Positions 8,603 to 17,013 of a stretch of DNA of 41,310 bases are shown piece after piece. Origin of the DNA: Maribellus maritimus (GTDB lineage: Bacteria > Bacteroidota > Bacteroidia > Bacteroidales > Prolixibacteraceae); contig NZ_JAIKLE010000046.1 of the NCBI RefSeq assembly GCF_022267315.1, positions 1 through 41,310 of the forward strand, written 5' to 3'. The notes below the pieces were generated by a model that saw nothing but the letters and a program-made list of their open reading frames with translations, was not told where the DNA came from and searched no databases. The position numbers and the translations under genes are program-made. Within the stretch, counting starts at the first letter, position 1. Every line of letters begins with the position of its first letter.

Positions 8603-9250
8603 ATGAAGAAAATAGCAGTAGTTTTAGCCGGAAACGGTGTTTTTGACGGGGCAGAAATTCACGAAGCAACATTAACTTTACTGGCCATTGCAAAAAGTGG
8701 TGCTGCATATCAGTGTTTTGCACCCGATATCAATCAGGCACATGTTGTAAATCACATCACCGGAGAAGAAATGCCTGAGATTAGAAATGTGATGGTTGAG
8801 GCAGCACGTATTGCGCGTGGAAATATAAAATCCCTGACAGAATACAATGCTGCAGAATATGACGCTATTGTGTTTCCAGGAGGATTTGGAGCAGCAAAAA
8901 ATCTTTGCACTTTTGCTTTCGACGGAACAGACCTTACGGTAACTCCGGAAGCTGAAAAGGCTATTAAAGATACGGTTGCTGCCGGTAAACCAATTGGTGC
9001 GCTTTGTATAGCGCCTGTTCTGGTAACCAAGGTACTGGGTGATGTTAAAGTTACCATTGGAGAAGATGAGGGGACTTTTAAAGCAATCGAACAAATTGGA
9101 GGCACGCATGTAAAAACCACACACGGTGAAATTGTTGTTGATGAGAGATATAAAGTTGTAACAACACCATGTTATATGCTTGATGCATCTATCGTCCAGA
9201 TTGCCGAAGGTGCGGAAAATGTAGTGAAACAAATAATGAAGATGTTATAG
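8603..9250 (+). CDS. elbB: ElbB/ES1-family class I glutamine-amidotransferase-like protein
   Basis: The protein belongs to the DJ-1/PfpI-like superfamily, the ElbB (sigma cross-reacting protein 27A, human ES1) branch, often named isoprenoid biosynthesis glyoxalase. It has 215 residues, close to the family's 217. Visible family features are VLAGNGVFDGAEIHEA (residues 7-22), HITGE, FPGGFGAAKNL (91-101), and the nucleophile-elbow Cys135 in IGALCIAPVL. The physiological role is uncertain in all organisms: glyoxalase activity has been reported for the E. coli enzyme, and the isoprenoid link is genetic. It is first in a run with a TatD hydrolase (18-base gap) and tcdA (11-base gap), probably one operon of small house-cleaning genes. 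Confidence 0.85.
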   Translation: MKKIAVVLAGNGVFDGAEIHEATLTLLAIAKSGAAYQCFAPDINQAHVVNHITGEEMPEIRNVMVEAARIARGNIKSLTEYNAAEYDAIVFPGGFGAAKNLCTFAFDGTDLTVTPEAEKAIKDTVAAGKPIGALCIAPVLVTKVLGDVKVTIGEDEGTFKAIEQIGGTHVKTTHGEIVVDERYKVVTTPCYMLDASIVQIAEGAENVVKQIMKML

Positions 9251-9268
9251 ATTTATTTTGAAAATATA

Positions 9269-9955
9269 ATGAATCCGATACCTTATGTTGATATTCACAC
9301 ACATTTGTTCAGGCCCGAAAAAGAAACAATAACAGTTCAGAATATTTTTCCGGGCGAGGGATTTGCTGCTTTTTCAGGAAGAAATTTTTATTCCGTCGGA
9401 CTTCACCCGTGGCATATAAAAACTCCGGAAGAAAATAATCAACTGCTTGTGCAGGTCGAGGAGGCGCTTGAATTTGATCACGTCATTTTTGTTGGTGAAA
9501 CTGGATTGGATAAAAGATCAGAAACAAATTTTGAAGAGCAAAAAAGGGTTTTTGAAGCACAGGCTTTTATGGCCGAAGAATATCAAAAGCCGCTGATTAT
9601 TCATTGTGTAAAAGCATATAATGAAGTTTTGGAGATTCATAAAAAGATGGAACCCGGAATGACATGGATTTTTCATGGTTATAACGGAAGCGTCCAAATG
9701 ACTCAGCAACTGGCAAAACAGAATTTCCTTTTTTCATTTGGTGAAATTCTTTTTTTGCCGGGAACAAAGGCCATTGAATCTTTTAGAATTCTTCCGTTAA
9801 ACAAAATATTTTTTGAAACCGATGAGTATGATGGAGAAGTCGAATATATGTATAAACAAGGTGCCAGATTAAAAAAAATTCCTGAAGAAGAAATTACGAT
9901 GGCCGTTTGGGATAATTTTAACCGAATTGAAAATAAATTAATGAGCCGGTTTTAG
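9269..9955 (+). CDS. TatD-family metal-dependent hydrolase
   Basis: This 228-residue TIM-barrel metal hydrolase of the TatD group (DNases and related phosphoesterases) is shorter than E. coli TatD (about 260). Metal ligands can be traced: HTH at residues 10-12 (VDIHTHLF), GETGLD with Glu77, PLIIHCVKA with His112, IFHGYNGS with a further His, and ETDEYD with the final Asp. The substrate is not predictable; relatives act as 3'-5' exonucleases or D-aminoacyl-tRNA deacylases. Position between elbB and tcdA with short gaps suggests co-transcription; the link to the tRNA-modifying TcdA is suggestive only. Confidence 0.82.
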   Translation: MNPIPYVDIHTHLFRPEKETITVQNIFPGEGFAAFSGRNFYSVGLHPWHIKTPEENNQLLVQVEEALEFDHVIFVGETGLDKRSETNFEEQKRVFEAQAFMAEEYQKPLIIHCVKAYNEVLEIHKKMEPGMTWIFHGYNGSVQMTQQLAKQNFLFSFGEILFLPGTKAIESFRILPLNKIFFETDEYDGEVEYMYKQGARLKKIPEEEITMAVWDNFNRIENKLMSRF

Positions 9956-9966
9956 TTTAACATTTT

Positions 9967-10677
9967 ATGGATTGGTTGGAAAGAACAGAGTTACTTTTTG
10001 GCAAGGAGAAGCTTCATGTGTTGAAGAATTCAAATGTTCTGGTTGTGGGATTGGGAGGAGTCGGAGCCTATGCAGCAGAGGAGCTTTGCAGAGCAGGGAT
10101 AGGTAAAATGACTATTGTCGACGGAGATGTGGTTGAGACGTCAAACAGAAACAGACAACTGCCTGCTTTAATCAGTACAACAGGCCTGCCTAAAGCTGAA
10201 ATACTTGCGGAGCGTTTTAGAGATATAAATCCGGACATTAAATTAAAAGTAGTAAACGATTTTGTACAGGAGGAAAAAACCATCGAGCTTCTAAAAAGTG
10301 AATCTTTTGACTATGTTGTTGATGCAATTGATACGCTTTCTCCTAAAGTTTTTTTGATTTATAATGCAGTTCAACTTGGGTTGAATATAGTTAGTTCGAT
10401 GGGAGCGGGGGGGAAAACTGACCCGCAAAAAGTACAGGTTTCTGACATTTCAAAATCATACAACTGTAAATTAGCGCGTATGCTCCGAAAACGGCTTTCA
10501 AAACTTGGAATAAAAAAAGGAGTGAAGGTTGTATTCTCTCCTGAAGAAATTTCTCAGAAAGCAGTGAGATTGGAAGACGGACAAAATAAAAAATCAACAG
10601 TTGGAACAATTTCATATATGCCGCCGGTATTTGGTTGTTTTATCAGTAGTGTTGTCATCCTGGATTTAATCAAATAA
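9967..10677 (+). CDS. tcdA: tRNA threonylcarbamoyladenosine dehydratase
   Basis: TcdA (CsdL) is an E1-like enzyme that uses ATP to dehydrate t6A37 of ANN-decoding tRNAs into cyclic ct6A. The 236-residue protein has the ThiF/E1 fold: GLGGVGAYAAEELCRAGIG (residues 28-46) as the nucleotide-binding loop, VDGDVVETSNRNRQLPAL with the conserved Asp and Arg, DAIDTLSPKV, and a C-terminal SYMPPVFGCFISS typical of TcdA. It is slightly shorter than E. coli TcdA (about 268). It ends the run elbB-tatD-tcdA and is convergent with the lipoprotein gene at 10774. MoeB or ThiF are the only serious alternatives, but the zinc-binding cysteine pairs of those enzymes are absent. Confidence 0.9.
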   Translation: MDWLERTELLFGKEKLHVLKNSNVLVVGLGGVGAYAAEELCRAGIGKMTIVDGDVVETSNRNRQLPALISTTGLPKAEILAERFRDINPDIKLKVVNDFVQEEKTIELLKSESFDYVVDAIDTLSPKVFLIYNAVQLGLNIVSSMGAGGKTDPQKVQVSDISKSYNCKLARMLRKRLSKLGIKKGVKVVFSPEEISQKAVRLEDGQNKKSTVGTISYMPPVFGCFISSVVILDLIK

Positions 10678-10773
10678 TTCCCCGGGGGCTTGACACATGT
10701 TTCCTTGTGACATTCACTTAATTTAGGGGAGATACCATACAATTGTGTGCCAGAGGAGAAGAATAGGAACTTT

Positions 10774-12468
10774 TTAATTGATATCAATCCGTTCTATTGT
10801 CCACATATCGGGTAACTCATAATCATCCGCCGGATATTTCCTGATTATCCATAATTCTTCGCCGTTGGGAGCAGGAAACAACTTTAAAGTTTCAACCCAC
10901 CAAGTATTTCCCGCAGGGTAAAAGTCGGGTGGAGTAGGAGATGCCTCGTAGGTTTTTTGTATTGTATATTTTTGGTCGTTGAGTTGTTTAATATATGTTG
11001 TACTTCTGTAATACCCTTCTTCATACGCGATAAATAGTTTTCCGGCAGAACTTTGATGAACCATATCATTTATTTTCAATCCATCTCCAATATTAAATTC
11101 CCCTGCAGCAGGCGGGGAGTTCACTATCCATACCTGACCGGGGAGGTACTCCGGAATCTGATAAACGTTCTGACTTCCTGTAAATAGATGTTCTCCGTTT
11201 TCTGACAGCCAGAAGCCATTCAGGCTCGACCAGTATTCGTTTAATGAATCTAATGCTCCATTTGTGATATCAAACACAAATAGTCCGTCAGGGCTCCAGC
11301 CTTTTCGCGTTGAAATCATTAGGTTCTTTCCCGGAACTTTTTTTAGCGTTGAAAGCCCATTGTTTGAACTGATAGATTTTTTTATTAAGCTATTTTGGAG
11401 GTCGAGGGTGTAAAGAAAAGTTGTATAGTCATTCCTGGCCAAAAAGTAAAGTCTGTTTTCAGATCCAAATTCAATTTGATCTGCTACAGCGTTTAGAGCG
11501 TAATTCATCAGCAATGTGCGACTTTGCGTTTCAAATGTAGAAATGGAAGCATCAGAAAATCCCACCGCCAGTGTTTGTTCGTCTTCTGATAAAGCCAGAC
11601 ACTTGGGAACCTTATTCAATTTAACAGTGTCTGCATCAGAAGAGCCGGCTTTGAAAAAAAGTAAATTATTGGGTTCTCGGGTTAAAACAATAACCTGGTT
11701 GAGACTTTTACTAAACCTGGCGTCTAGATACTCCCCGCTTAAATAACCTCCGTAATACCCTGTTTCCTGGATTGTAAAATTAAAATTGATGATGAAATTT
11801 TGTTCGCTCGCATTGCTTTGTATTTCAACTTGTCCGGAATATTCACCGGCTTCAAACCCCGAGGGATCAATTGAATAATCCCATATTCCGTATTCGTGTG
11901 AGTTAAGTATTCCTTCTGTAACATTGAGTTGCAGCCAGTTGGGTTTGTGAACCACCTGCCACATTAAAATTCCATGCCCACTGTTAACTATCTGGTATTG
12001 TCCTTTAAATGTATAGTCAGCATTTATTTCTGAGGGAGTTTCGTTTATTTCAGGTTCGCCAACATTGGCAAGTACAACAGTGTTTTCAACAAGACCTACA
12101 TTCTCCACGTCAAATATTAACGGAAAAGCATATAATCCGAGATCAACATACATTTCCTGTTTGTTTACCGTAAATTGAAAATTTACCCTGGAATTACCGT
12201 TTAACATACCGTCTTTGGGAGAGATATCCAACCAAATGGGAAACTGAAACAATTTCCAATCACCCGGGCCTGCAGATAGCATGTCGAATTCGTATTCAAA
12301 TGAACCGACGTCGCTCATTACCACAATCGAATCACCGTCAATATAATTTGAGGGCATCTGAGTATCTAAAAATTCGTTGCCGCAGGAGATAACCACAAAC
12401 GATAAAATTGAAAAAAGAACAAGATTCCGTAATGCAGATATATTTCTTTTTGTATAAAATGTTTTCAT
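10774..12468 (-). CDS. Surface lipoprotein with BACON-like domains and a beta-propeller
   Basis: The 564-residue protein starts with a basic, hydrophobic leader ending in a lipobox (FVVISCGN, Cys29), so it should be a lipoprotein, probably of the outer membrane. Two Ig-like segments follow (about 40-135 and 145-235); each contains a W-L-x-I/L-x-x-x-x-G core (FPIWLDISPKDGML and KPNWLQLNVTEGIL), the hallmark of BACON-type domains associated in Bacteroidota with glycan or mucin binding. The rest (about 240-564) repeats four-strand motifs such as VKLNKVPKCLALSEDEQTLAVG and looks like a WD/YVTN-type propeller. It lies 17 bases after an outer-membrane barrel gene on the same strand, so the two are probably co-expressed. 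No enzyme motif is seen; role likely in surface binding. Confidence 0.72.
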   Translation of the reverse strand: MKTFYTKRNISALRNLVLFSILSFVVISCGNEFLDTQMPSNYIDGDSIVVMSDVGSFEYEFDMLSAGPGDWKLFQFPIWLDISPKDGMLNGNSRVNFQFTVNKQEMYVDLGLYAFPLIFDVENVGLVENTVVLANVGEPEINETPSEINADYTFKGQYQIVNSGHGILMWQVVHKPNWLQLNVTEGILNSHEYGIWDYSIDPSGFEAGEYSGQVEIQSNASEQNFIINFNFTIQETGYYGGYLSGEYLDARFSKSLNQVIVLTREPNNLLFFKAGSSDADTVKLNKVPKCLALSEDEQTLAVGFSDASISTFETQSRTLLMNYALNAVADQIEFGSENRLYFLARNDYTTFLYTLDLQNSLIKKSISSNNGLSTLKKVPGKNLMISTRKGWSPDGLFVFDITNGALDSLNEYWSSLNGFWLSENGEHLFTGSQNVYQIPEYLPGQVWIVNSPPAAGEFNIGDGLKINDMVHQSSAGKLFIAYEEGYYRSTTYIKQLNDQKYTIQKTYEASPTPPDFYPAGNTWWVETLKLFPAPNGEELWIIRKYPADDYELPDMWTIERIDIN

Positions 12469-12485
12469 AGTTAAAGTTCTTATAT

Positions 12486-13391
12486 CTATAAATAGAATTT
12501 TAGTCCCACACCAAGATCGATTCTCGAAAGGCCTTCTCTTTGTTCTTTTTCAAGGTCATATTCATTCGTGCGGTGGCCGTTATCAACTTTTATTTTAGAA
12601 ACCGTTGATTGGAAGAAGCCTGCATTTACTGAAACAGCGACATTTCTTTTTAAAAAATATTCAAAACCTACTTCTGTATTTCCTCCAAATGCTTTGCCTG
12701 TTATTAAGCTTGGCGAGTAAAGGGTTATGTTTTCCTGTCTGAAAAAAGTAACTCCCATTGAAACCTGATAATATATTTTATATCTGGGATTCAGCCATTC
12801 CTGATAATACAAAGACAAACCTCCGTAGTTGGTATAAACATCGTCGTTTAAATCGCCGTAAAGAAGCGTGTAGCTATCATGAGGATTAAAAGTACCGGTT
12901 ATTTTCCCCGACGAGTGGTGAATCTGGTAGTCGATTCCGAGGCCAAACTTTTCCCAAAACATATAGTGAATCTGTCCGGATGCTTTTAACCCTGTTTTAA
13001 TTTGACGGAAATAGGAATCTACTTCATTGGAAGGAAGTCCCTGAGCTTCATAGTTCTGTTTTGATTCCTTTGTACTTGCAATTCGGTATCCGACACCCCC
13101 GTCAATCGAAAGGCGCCATTTTCCGTTTTGGTATTCATTTATGATTTGATTTGGTTCTGGCGCTTGGGTTTCATGAATCGTCCAGGTTTTTATTTCACTT
13201 CTCTGGATTCTTTTCCCTGAGCTTAGGCTATTGGCGTTTTCTGCATAAAAAATCGCCTTTCCTGTAACGCGGGTTATTTTACAATTGATTGTATCATTCG
13301 AATTTGTGATGATTTTATCCTGTGCTTTTACGCCTCTCAGAATAACGAAAAAGCATAAAAAGGTTAGCGTAACTATCCCGATTTTTGACAT
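12486..13391 (-). CDS. Outer-membrane beta-barrel protein, function unknown
   Basis: Starting at the Met encoded at 13391..13389 gives 301 residues and a clean signal peptide (MSKIGIVTLTFLCFFVILRG, then VKAQ); an upstream in-frame ATG at 13427 adds 12 polar residues and would spoil it. After a short N-terminal domain (TNSNDTINCKITRVTGKAIF) come alternating amphipathic strands with aromatic girdles (WRLSIDGGVGYRI, KFGLGIDYQIHHS, YKIYYQVSMGVTFF, NTEVGFEYFL, VSVNAGFF) and a C-terminal LGVGLKFYL ending on an aromatic-hydrophobic strand, as in outer-membrane barrels. The gene sits 17 bases before the propeller lipoprotein, which suggests a surface pair. No transporter motif identifies the substrate. 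Confidence 0.65.
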   Translation of the reverse strand: MSKIGIVTLTFLCFFVILRGVKAQDKIITNSNDTINCKITRVTGKAIFYAENANSLSSGKRIQRSEIKTWTIHETQAPEPNQIINEYQNGKWRLSIDGGVGYRIASTKESKQNYEAQGLPSNEVDSYFRQIKTGLKASGQIHYMFWEKFGLGIDYQIHHSSGKITGTFNPHDSYTLLYGDLNDDVYTNYGGLSLYYQEWLNPRYKIYYQVSMGVTFFRQENITLYSPSLITGKAFGGNTEVGFEYFLKRNVAVSVNAGFFQSTVSKIKVDNGHRTNEYDLEKEQREGLSRIDLGVGLKFYL

Positions 13392-13828
13392 TGAATTGTT
13401 TTTTTGACGAGTGTGTAAACGTAGCAAATTAATTGGTTTGAAAATGAGGCGTGCCGGGGAAAAATAGATAATCTACAACATATTTTAAATTCTGTTTTAG
13501 TGATGCGCTTACGACTCAAATTAAAGATTTTTTGACATTCAGTTTGTAAAATGCTTTTTTAAGTTACCTTTGTAATGTTACTTTTAAGATGATTTTAATT
13601 GTTAGTTTGAATTAATTGTCTGAAATTTAGCAAGTTGGTCTTTTTTTTATTGATTTTTAAACAATCTGGACACAGTATTCCTCTCTTGTTTTCTCCACGG
13701 CTTTTATTCGTAATTTATAATTTCTCCAATTTTATTTTTCGGTAAATCCAAGTAGTAAAAATGTTAGTTTGATTTACTGTGTGCATGAAATAGAAAAAAG
13801 AAATTATTAATTTTTTAAAAAATAACAA
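13392..13828. other. Intergenic region with promoter and long leader of the RRM gene
   Basis: The stretch separates the minus-strand barrel gene from the RRM gene. It holds the promoter at 13543-13572 and, after it, about 250 transcribed but apparently non-coding, T-rich bases. The decamer GTTAGTTTGA occurs twice in it (13601-13610 and 13763-13772). No long open frame or strong hairpin was seen by eye. Confidence 0.5.
13543..13572 (+). promoter_or_regulatory. Promoter of the RRM/cold-shock operon
   Basis: TTTG (13543-13546) is followed after 18 bases by TACCTTTG (13565-13572), matching the Bacteroidota -33/-7 promoter. The predicted transcription start near 13579 leaves a leader of about 250 bases before the RRM start codon, unusually long for this phylum. 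Confidence 0.6.
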
Positions 13829-14137
13829 ATGAACATTTATGTTGGAAATCTTCCGTTTAATTTGGGTGAGGAAGATTTGAGAAAAATTTTTGAAGAGTAT
13901 GGTGAAGTTTCTTCTGCAAAAATTATCACTGATAAATTTACAGGAAGAGGCAAAGGTTTTGGTTTTGTTGAAATGGATAGCGACGATGAAGCCAATACTG
14001 CCATCGAAGAATTAAACAACGCTGAGGTAGGTGGAAGAAACATTAAAGTTAATGAATCTAAACCACGTCCTAGCTATGGTAACGACCGCAGAGGCGGCGG
14101 TGGCGGTGGATACAACCGCAGCAGAAACCGTTACTAA
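13829..14137 (+). CDS. RRM-domain RNA-binding protein with Gly-rich tail
   Basis: A single RNA-recognition motif fills residues 1-80 of this 102-residue protein: RNP2 is IYVGNL (3-8) and RNP1 is KGFGFVEM (42-49), with the aromatic residues needed for base stacking all present. The tail (about 82-102) is Arg/Gly-rich and ends in NRSRNRY, like the glycine-rich RNA-binding proteins of cyanobacteria and plants, which bind RNA and are cold-induced. A cold-shock-domain gene follows after only five bases, so both are made from one transcript. The long leader upstream suggests post-transcriptional control. It probably acts as an RNA chaperone; the RNA targets are unknown. Confidence 0.93.
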   Translation: MNIYVGNLPFNLGEEDLRKIFEEYGEVSSAKIITDKFTGRGKGFGFVEMDSDDEANTAIEELNNAEVGGRNIKVNESKPRPSYGNDRRGGGGGGYNRSRNRY

Positions 14138-14142
14138 TTTGT

Positions 14143-14337
14143 ATGACTGGTACTGTAAAGTGGTACGATTCCACTAAAGGCTTCGGTTTTATCCAATCCG
14201 AAGATAATAAGGATTACTTTGTACATCGTACAGGGATTTTGGATAGCTTTCTAAGTCTTGAACCTGATATGAAAGTTGAGTTCGAGATAAAAGAAAGTGA
14301 TCGTGGGCCGGTGGCCTTCAATGTTAAAGAAATTTAG
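14143..14337 (+). CDS. Cold-shock-domain protein (CspA family)
   Basis: The 64-residue protein is a single cold-shock domain: TGTVKWYDSTKGFGFI with RNP1 KGFGFI (12-17) and RNP2 DYFVH (24-28). These aromatic residues bind single-stranded RNA and DNA, so it likely melts mRNA structure. The C-terminal half (PDMKVEFEIKESDRGPVAFNV) is the normal strand 4-5 region. It lies five bases after the RRM gene and ends in a strong terminator 12 bases downstream, fixing the operon as two genes. Cold induction is inferred from the family and from the long leader; it is not visible directly. Confidence 0.95.
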   Translation: MTGTVKWYDSTKGFGFIQSEDNKDYFVHRTGILDSFLSLEPDMKVEFEIKESDRGPVAFNVKEI

Positions 14338-14348
14338 GTAAAAGCTAT

Positions 14349-14386
14349 AAAAAAAGGGATTCTGATTTATCAGAATCCCTTTTTTA
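14349..14386. terminator. Strong bidirectional intrinsic terminator
   Basis: A perfect stem pairs AAAAAAGGGATTCTGA with TCAGAATCCCTTTTTT around a TTTA loop. T-runs on both strands allow it to end the cold-shock operon from the left and the esterase/GH20 operon from the right. Confidence 0.92.
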
Positions 14387-14403
14387 TGATTATAGATTTT
14401 TGC

Positions 14404-15300
14404 CTAATGTTTTATTAACTTAGCCATTTCTTTCGCACATTGCTTGCCAAAATCGATATAGCCTTCGGTGTTATAATGCCATTTGTCGGAGTAACCATAA
14501 TTGTCGGTTGAGACTACCAATGCAGCATTTGAATCCTGGTTTACAAACCTGGCTTGCTGCCAGCGAAGAATGTTTCCATAGTCCCAAACCTTCCCATCCG
14601 TATCATTCCCCGAGTCAGAAATTCTCCCGATAACAACGGGGAGATCATCCTTTAAAAAGGCTGCCCGCATTAAATCGATAAGCCGTTTTAAATTGGTCTG
14701 GTAGTTTTCCGCAATTTTCTTTACATGGGCGTCACTTTCTCCCTGCATCCATACTATTCCGGCCGGGATAAGTTCGTCACGCTCCCCGTCTCCGTCGATA
14801 TCTTCAACTAAATATGCGTTTAAAACTGTTGCCAGAAAATGGTCGTATTGATTTATCCCGTTTCCCTTTGTATAATCAGGCTCCCAGCAGCCAAAGTCTT
14901 CTGCAGCATCAATATGTATCGATGTCCCTCCTTTGCTGTATTTAACTATGGCAATATTTTCGCCGGGTAGCAGTTTTTTTAATTCGCTTGCAAATGTAAG
15001 TTCGATTCCAAAACGTTCAGAGAGTTGGTTTCCCTGAAAATCTGATTTATGACCAACACCGTGTCCGGGTTTTAAAATCTCCCAAATACCTCTGCCATCC
15101 ACCTCTTCTCCGTCACTTGCTGTGTTTCCATGAAAAATGTATACGCCTTCAACGGGTTTGTTTAATTCAACGGGCAATTCATTTACATAGCCGTAACCAT
15201 CCATATTTGATTGTCCGCCGAGATAGAAAACTTTGTACTTTTTAGCTTGAAGCGTGCCAAGACCAAAAAGAATAAAAAGAATTGTTAATTTGGTTTTCAC
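14404..15300 (-). CDS. Secreted sialate O-acetylesterase-like SGNH esterase
   Basis: The 298-residue protein has a signal peptide (residues 1-19, ending LQAK) and an SGNH-hydrolase domain of the sialate O-acetylesterase / CE6 acetylxylan-esterase type. The nucleophile motif is GGQSNMDG (Ser31), block III appears as WMQGESDA, and the catalytic Asp-x-x-His is DKWH (D272, H275) in HYNTEGYIDFG. It should remove acetyl groups from sugars outside the cytoplasm. It lies 12 bases after the GH20 gene in the same operon, which fits joint attack on acetylated amino-sugar glycans. Whether the substrate is sialic acid, xylan or another polymer cannot be read from the sequence. Confidence 0.85.
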   Translation of the reverse strand: MKTKLTILFILFGLGTLQAKKYKVFYLGGQSNMDGYGYVNELPVELNKPVEGVYIFHGNTASDGEEVDGRGIWEILKPGHGVGHKSDFQGNQLSERFGIELTFASELKKLLPGENIAIVKYSKGGTSIHIDAAEDFGCWEPDYTKGNGINQYDHFLATVLNAYLVEDIDGDGERDELIPAGIVWMQGESDAHVKKIAENYQTNLKRLIDLMRAAFLKDDLPVVIGRISDSGNDTDGKVWDYGNILRWQQARFVNQDSNAALVVSTDNYGYSDKWHYNTEGYIDFGKQCAKEMAKLIKH

Positions 15301-15312
15301 AATGTTTTTAGT

Positions 15313-16902
15313 CTATCTATTATGGTTTCTGTAATTGACGCCAAGTTTGTCCAGTCTTTTATATTCGATGTTTAGTCTATCTTCAAAATCTTCAAAGTCC
15401 TTTAATTCCTTTTTGGTCCATGCTACTTCGGCCTGTGCTTCCAAACGGGGAAGTAACATATATTCTGCAAGTTTTGTGCTTGGAACATACTCAGTCCAAA
15501 GGTTGGTCTGAACACCTAAAATAAATTTAGCCTCTTCAGCAGATAATTCTTCTGGAATCGGTTCATAGCTGTATACTTTTTCAACCGGAAGAAATCCGCC
15601 TATTGCCAGAGGTTCGTTAACCTTATCTTCTGATTGATAATAGTCAATATACATATGAGTTGTCGGGCTCATTACCACGTCGTGATGTTGTTTTGCTGCT
15701 TCAATTCCTCCTTTTATTCCACGCCAGCTCATCACAGTTGCCTGGGGCGCAAGACCACCTTCCAGAATTTCATCCCAACCAATTAAGCGACGACCTTTAG
15801 ATGTAAGATAGTGATCAATTTGGGTTATGAACCAACTTTGAAGTTCATGTTCATTTTCCAGACCTTCATCTTTTATTCTTTTTTGGCAATCAGGACATTT
15901 TTCCCAGGCCTCTTTGGGGCACTCATCGCCTCCTATGTGAATAAATTCCGATGGGAAAATATCTAAAATTTCGTCGAGAACATCTTTAAGAAAAACAAAT
16001 GTTTCATCTTTTCCGGCACAATATACATCTTTGTGTACGCCCCACGTTCCCTGTACTTTGTATGGTCCTCCTGTGCATCCAAGATTAGGATACGCTGCCA
16101 GGGCTGCGCTGGAGTGTCCCGGCATTTCAATTTCCGGAACAACCGTTATATATCTTTCTGCTGCGTATCTTACAATTTCTCTGGCCTGGTCCTGAGTGTA
16201 AAATCCGCCATATCCCACTCCGTCGTATTTGTTAGAGCGGCCGGCATGACCAACAATAGTTGAATCGCGCCAGTGAGAAATTTCAGTCAATAGCGGATAC
16301 TTTTTTATTTCCATTCGCCATCCCTGGTCTTCAGTTAAATGCCAATGAAAGGTGTTGATTTTATACATCGCCAAAATATCAATGTATTTCTTTAAGAAAC
16401 TCACCGGAAAAAAATGTCTTCCAACATCCAGCATATTCCCGCGCCAGGCAAATCGGGGCTGATCTTTTATGTCAACCGAAGGAATTGTGAGTAGGCCTTT
16501 TTCGGCCTCAAGTGGAAGCATTTGTTTTAGTGTTTGTAATCCGTAAAAAAGCCCGTTGGGAGCCGATGCTGTAATGATAACAGAATTGGGGTTCACCTTT
16601 AAAAGGTATCCTTCTTTGCCCAATTGTAGCTGACTGATAATTTTGAACTGAACCGGTCTTTCTGTTGAATTTTCATCTAATGTAAAACCATACATGGTGT
16701 GGAGATATTCATTAAAAAAACCTGCAATTGTCGCCACTTCAGTGTTGTTTTTATCGTACCGAAGACCGACTGTCTTGTCTAAGATAAAGCTGCCCTGCCT
16801 TATTGATACTTCTGCCGGTTGGGGAATTACAGAAATATTCTGGGCTGAAATGTTCATAACAAAGAATAAAATAGATATGAACAAACAATGTTTTTTTTTC
16901 AT
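15313..16902 (-). CDS. Beta-N-acetylhexosaminidase, GH20
   Basis: This exported glycosidase removes terminal GlcNAc or GalNAc from glycans or chitin oligomers with substrate-assisted catalysis. Starting at 16902 gives 529 residues with a signal peptide (MKKKHCLFISILFFVMNISAQ); the open frame extends 64 codons upstream, but those residues are not signal-like and would overlap the divergent gene at 17014. An N-terminal GH20b domain (about 22-145) is followed by the TIM barrel: RGNMLDVGRHF, FHWHLTEDQGWR, PEIEMPGHS and the catalytic Asp326-Glu327 in HIGGDECPK, then WDEILEGGL and NLWTEYV. No C-terminal extra domain is present. The esterase gene follows after 12 bases. The start codon is followed by a run of nine A's, a possible slippage site. 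Confidence 0.95.
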   Translation of the reverse strand: MKKKHCLFISILFFVMNISAQNISVIPQPAEVSIRQGSFILDKTVGLRYDKNNTEVATIAGFFNEYLHTMYGFTLDENSTERPVQFKIISQLQLGKEGYLLKVNPNSVIITASAPNGLFYGLQTLKQMLPLEAEKGLLTIPSVDIKDQPRFAWRGNMLDVGRHFFPVSFLKKYIDILAMYKINTFHWHLTEDQGWRMEIKKYPLLTEISHWRDSTIVGHAGRSNKYDGVGYGGFYTQDQAREIVRYAAERYITVVPEIEMPGHSSAALAAYPNLGCTGGPYKVQGTWGVHKDVYCAGKDETFVFLKDVLDEILDIFPSEFIHIGGDECPKEAWEKCPDCQKRIKDEGLENEHELQSWFITQIDHYLTSKGRRLIGWDEILEGGLAPQATVMSWRGIKGGIEAAKQHHDVVMSPTTHMYIDYYQSEDKVNEPLAIGGFLPVEKVYSYEPIPEELSAEEAKFILGVQTNLWTEYVPSTKLAEYMLLPRLEAQAEVAWTKKELKDFEDFEDRLNIEYKRLDKLGVNYRNHNR

Positions 16903-17013
16903 TTTGTATAGTTTTGATGAATTTTGAAAAGCTAAATTAATATCTTCTGATAGAAAAAAATTAAAAAGCTGAAAAATGGTTTTAAATAATTTATAATTTG
17001 ATTTAGTTCGAAG

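Noticed and set aside
8678..9232. A 184-codon frame antisense to elbB
   Set aside because: It is Cys/Phe/Ser-rich low-quality sequence opposite a well-recognised gene, as expected for a shadow frame.
10680..10773. CCCCGGGGG palindrome after tcdA as a terminator
   Set aside because: The palindrome is short, has no loop of useful size and no T-run follows it.
11516..11746. Plus-strand open frame within the propeller lipoprotein gene
   Set aside because: Shadow of a longer coding frame with a lipobox and repeats; it has no features of its own.
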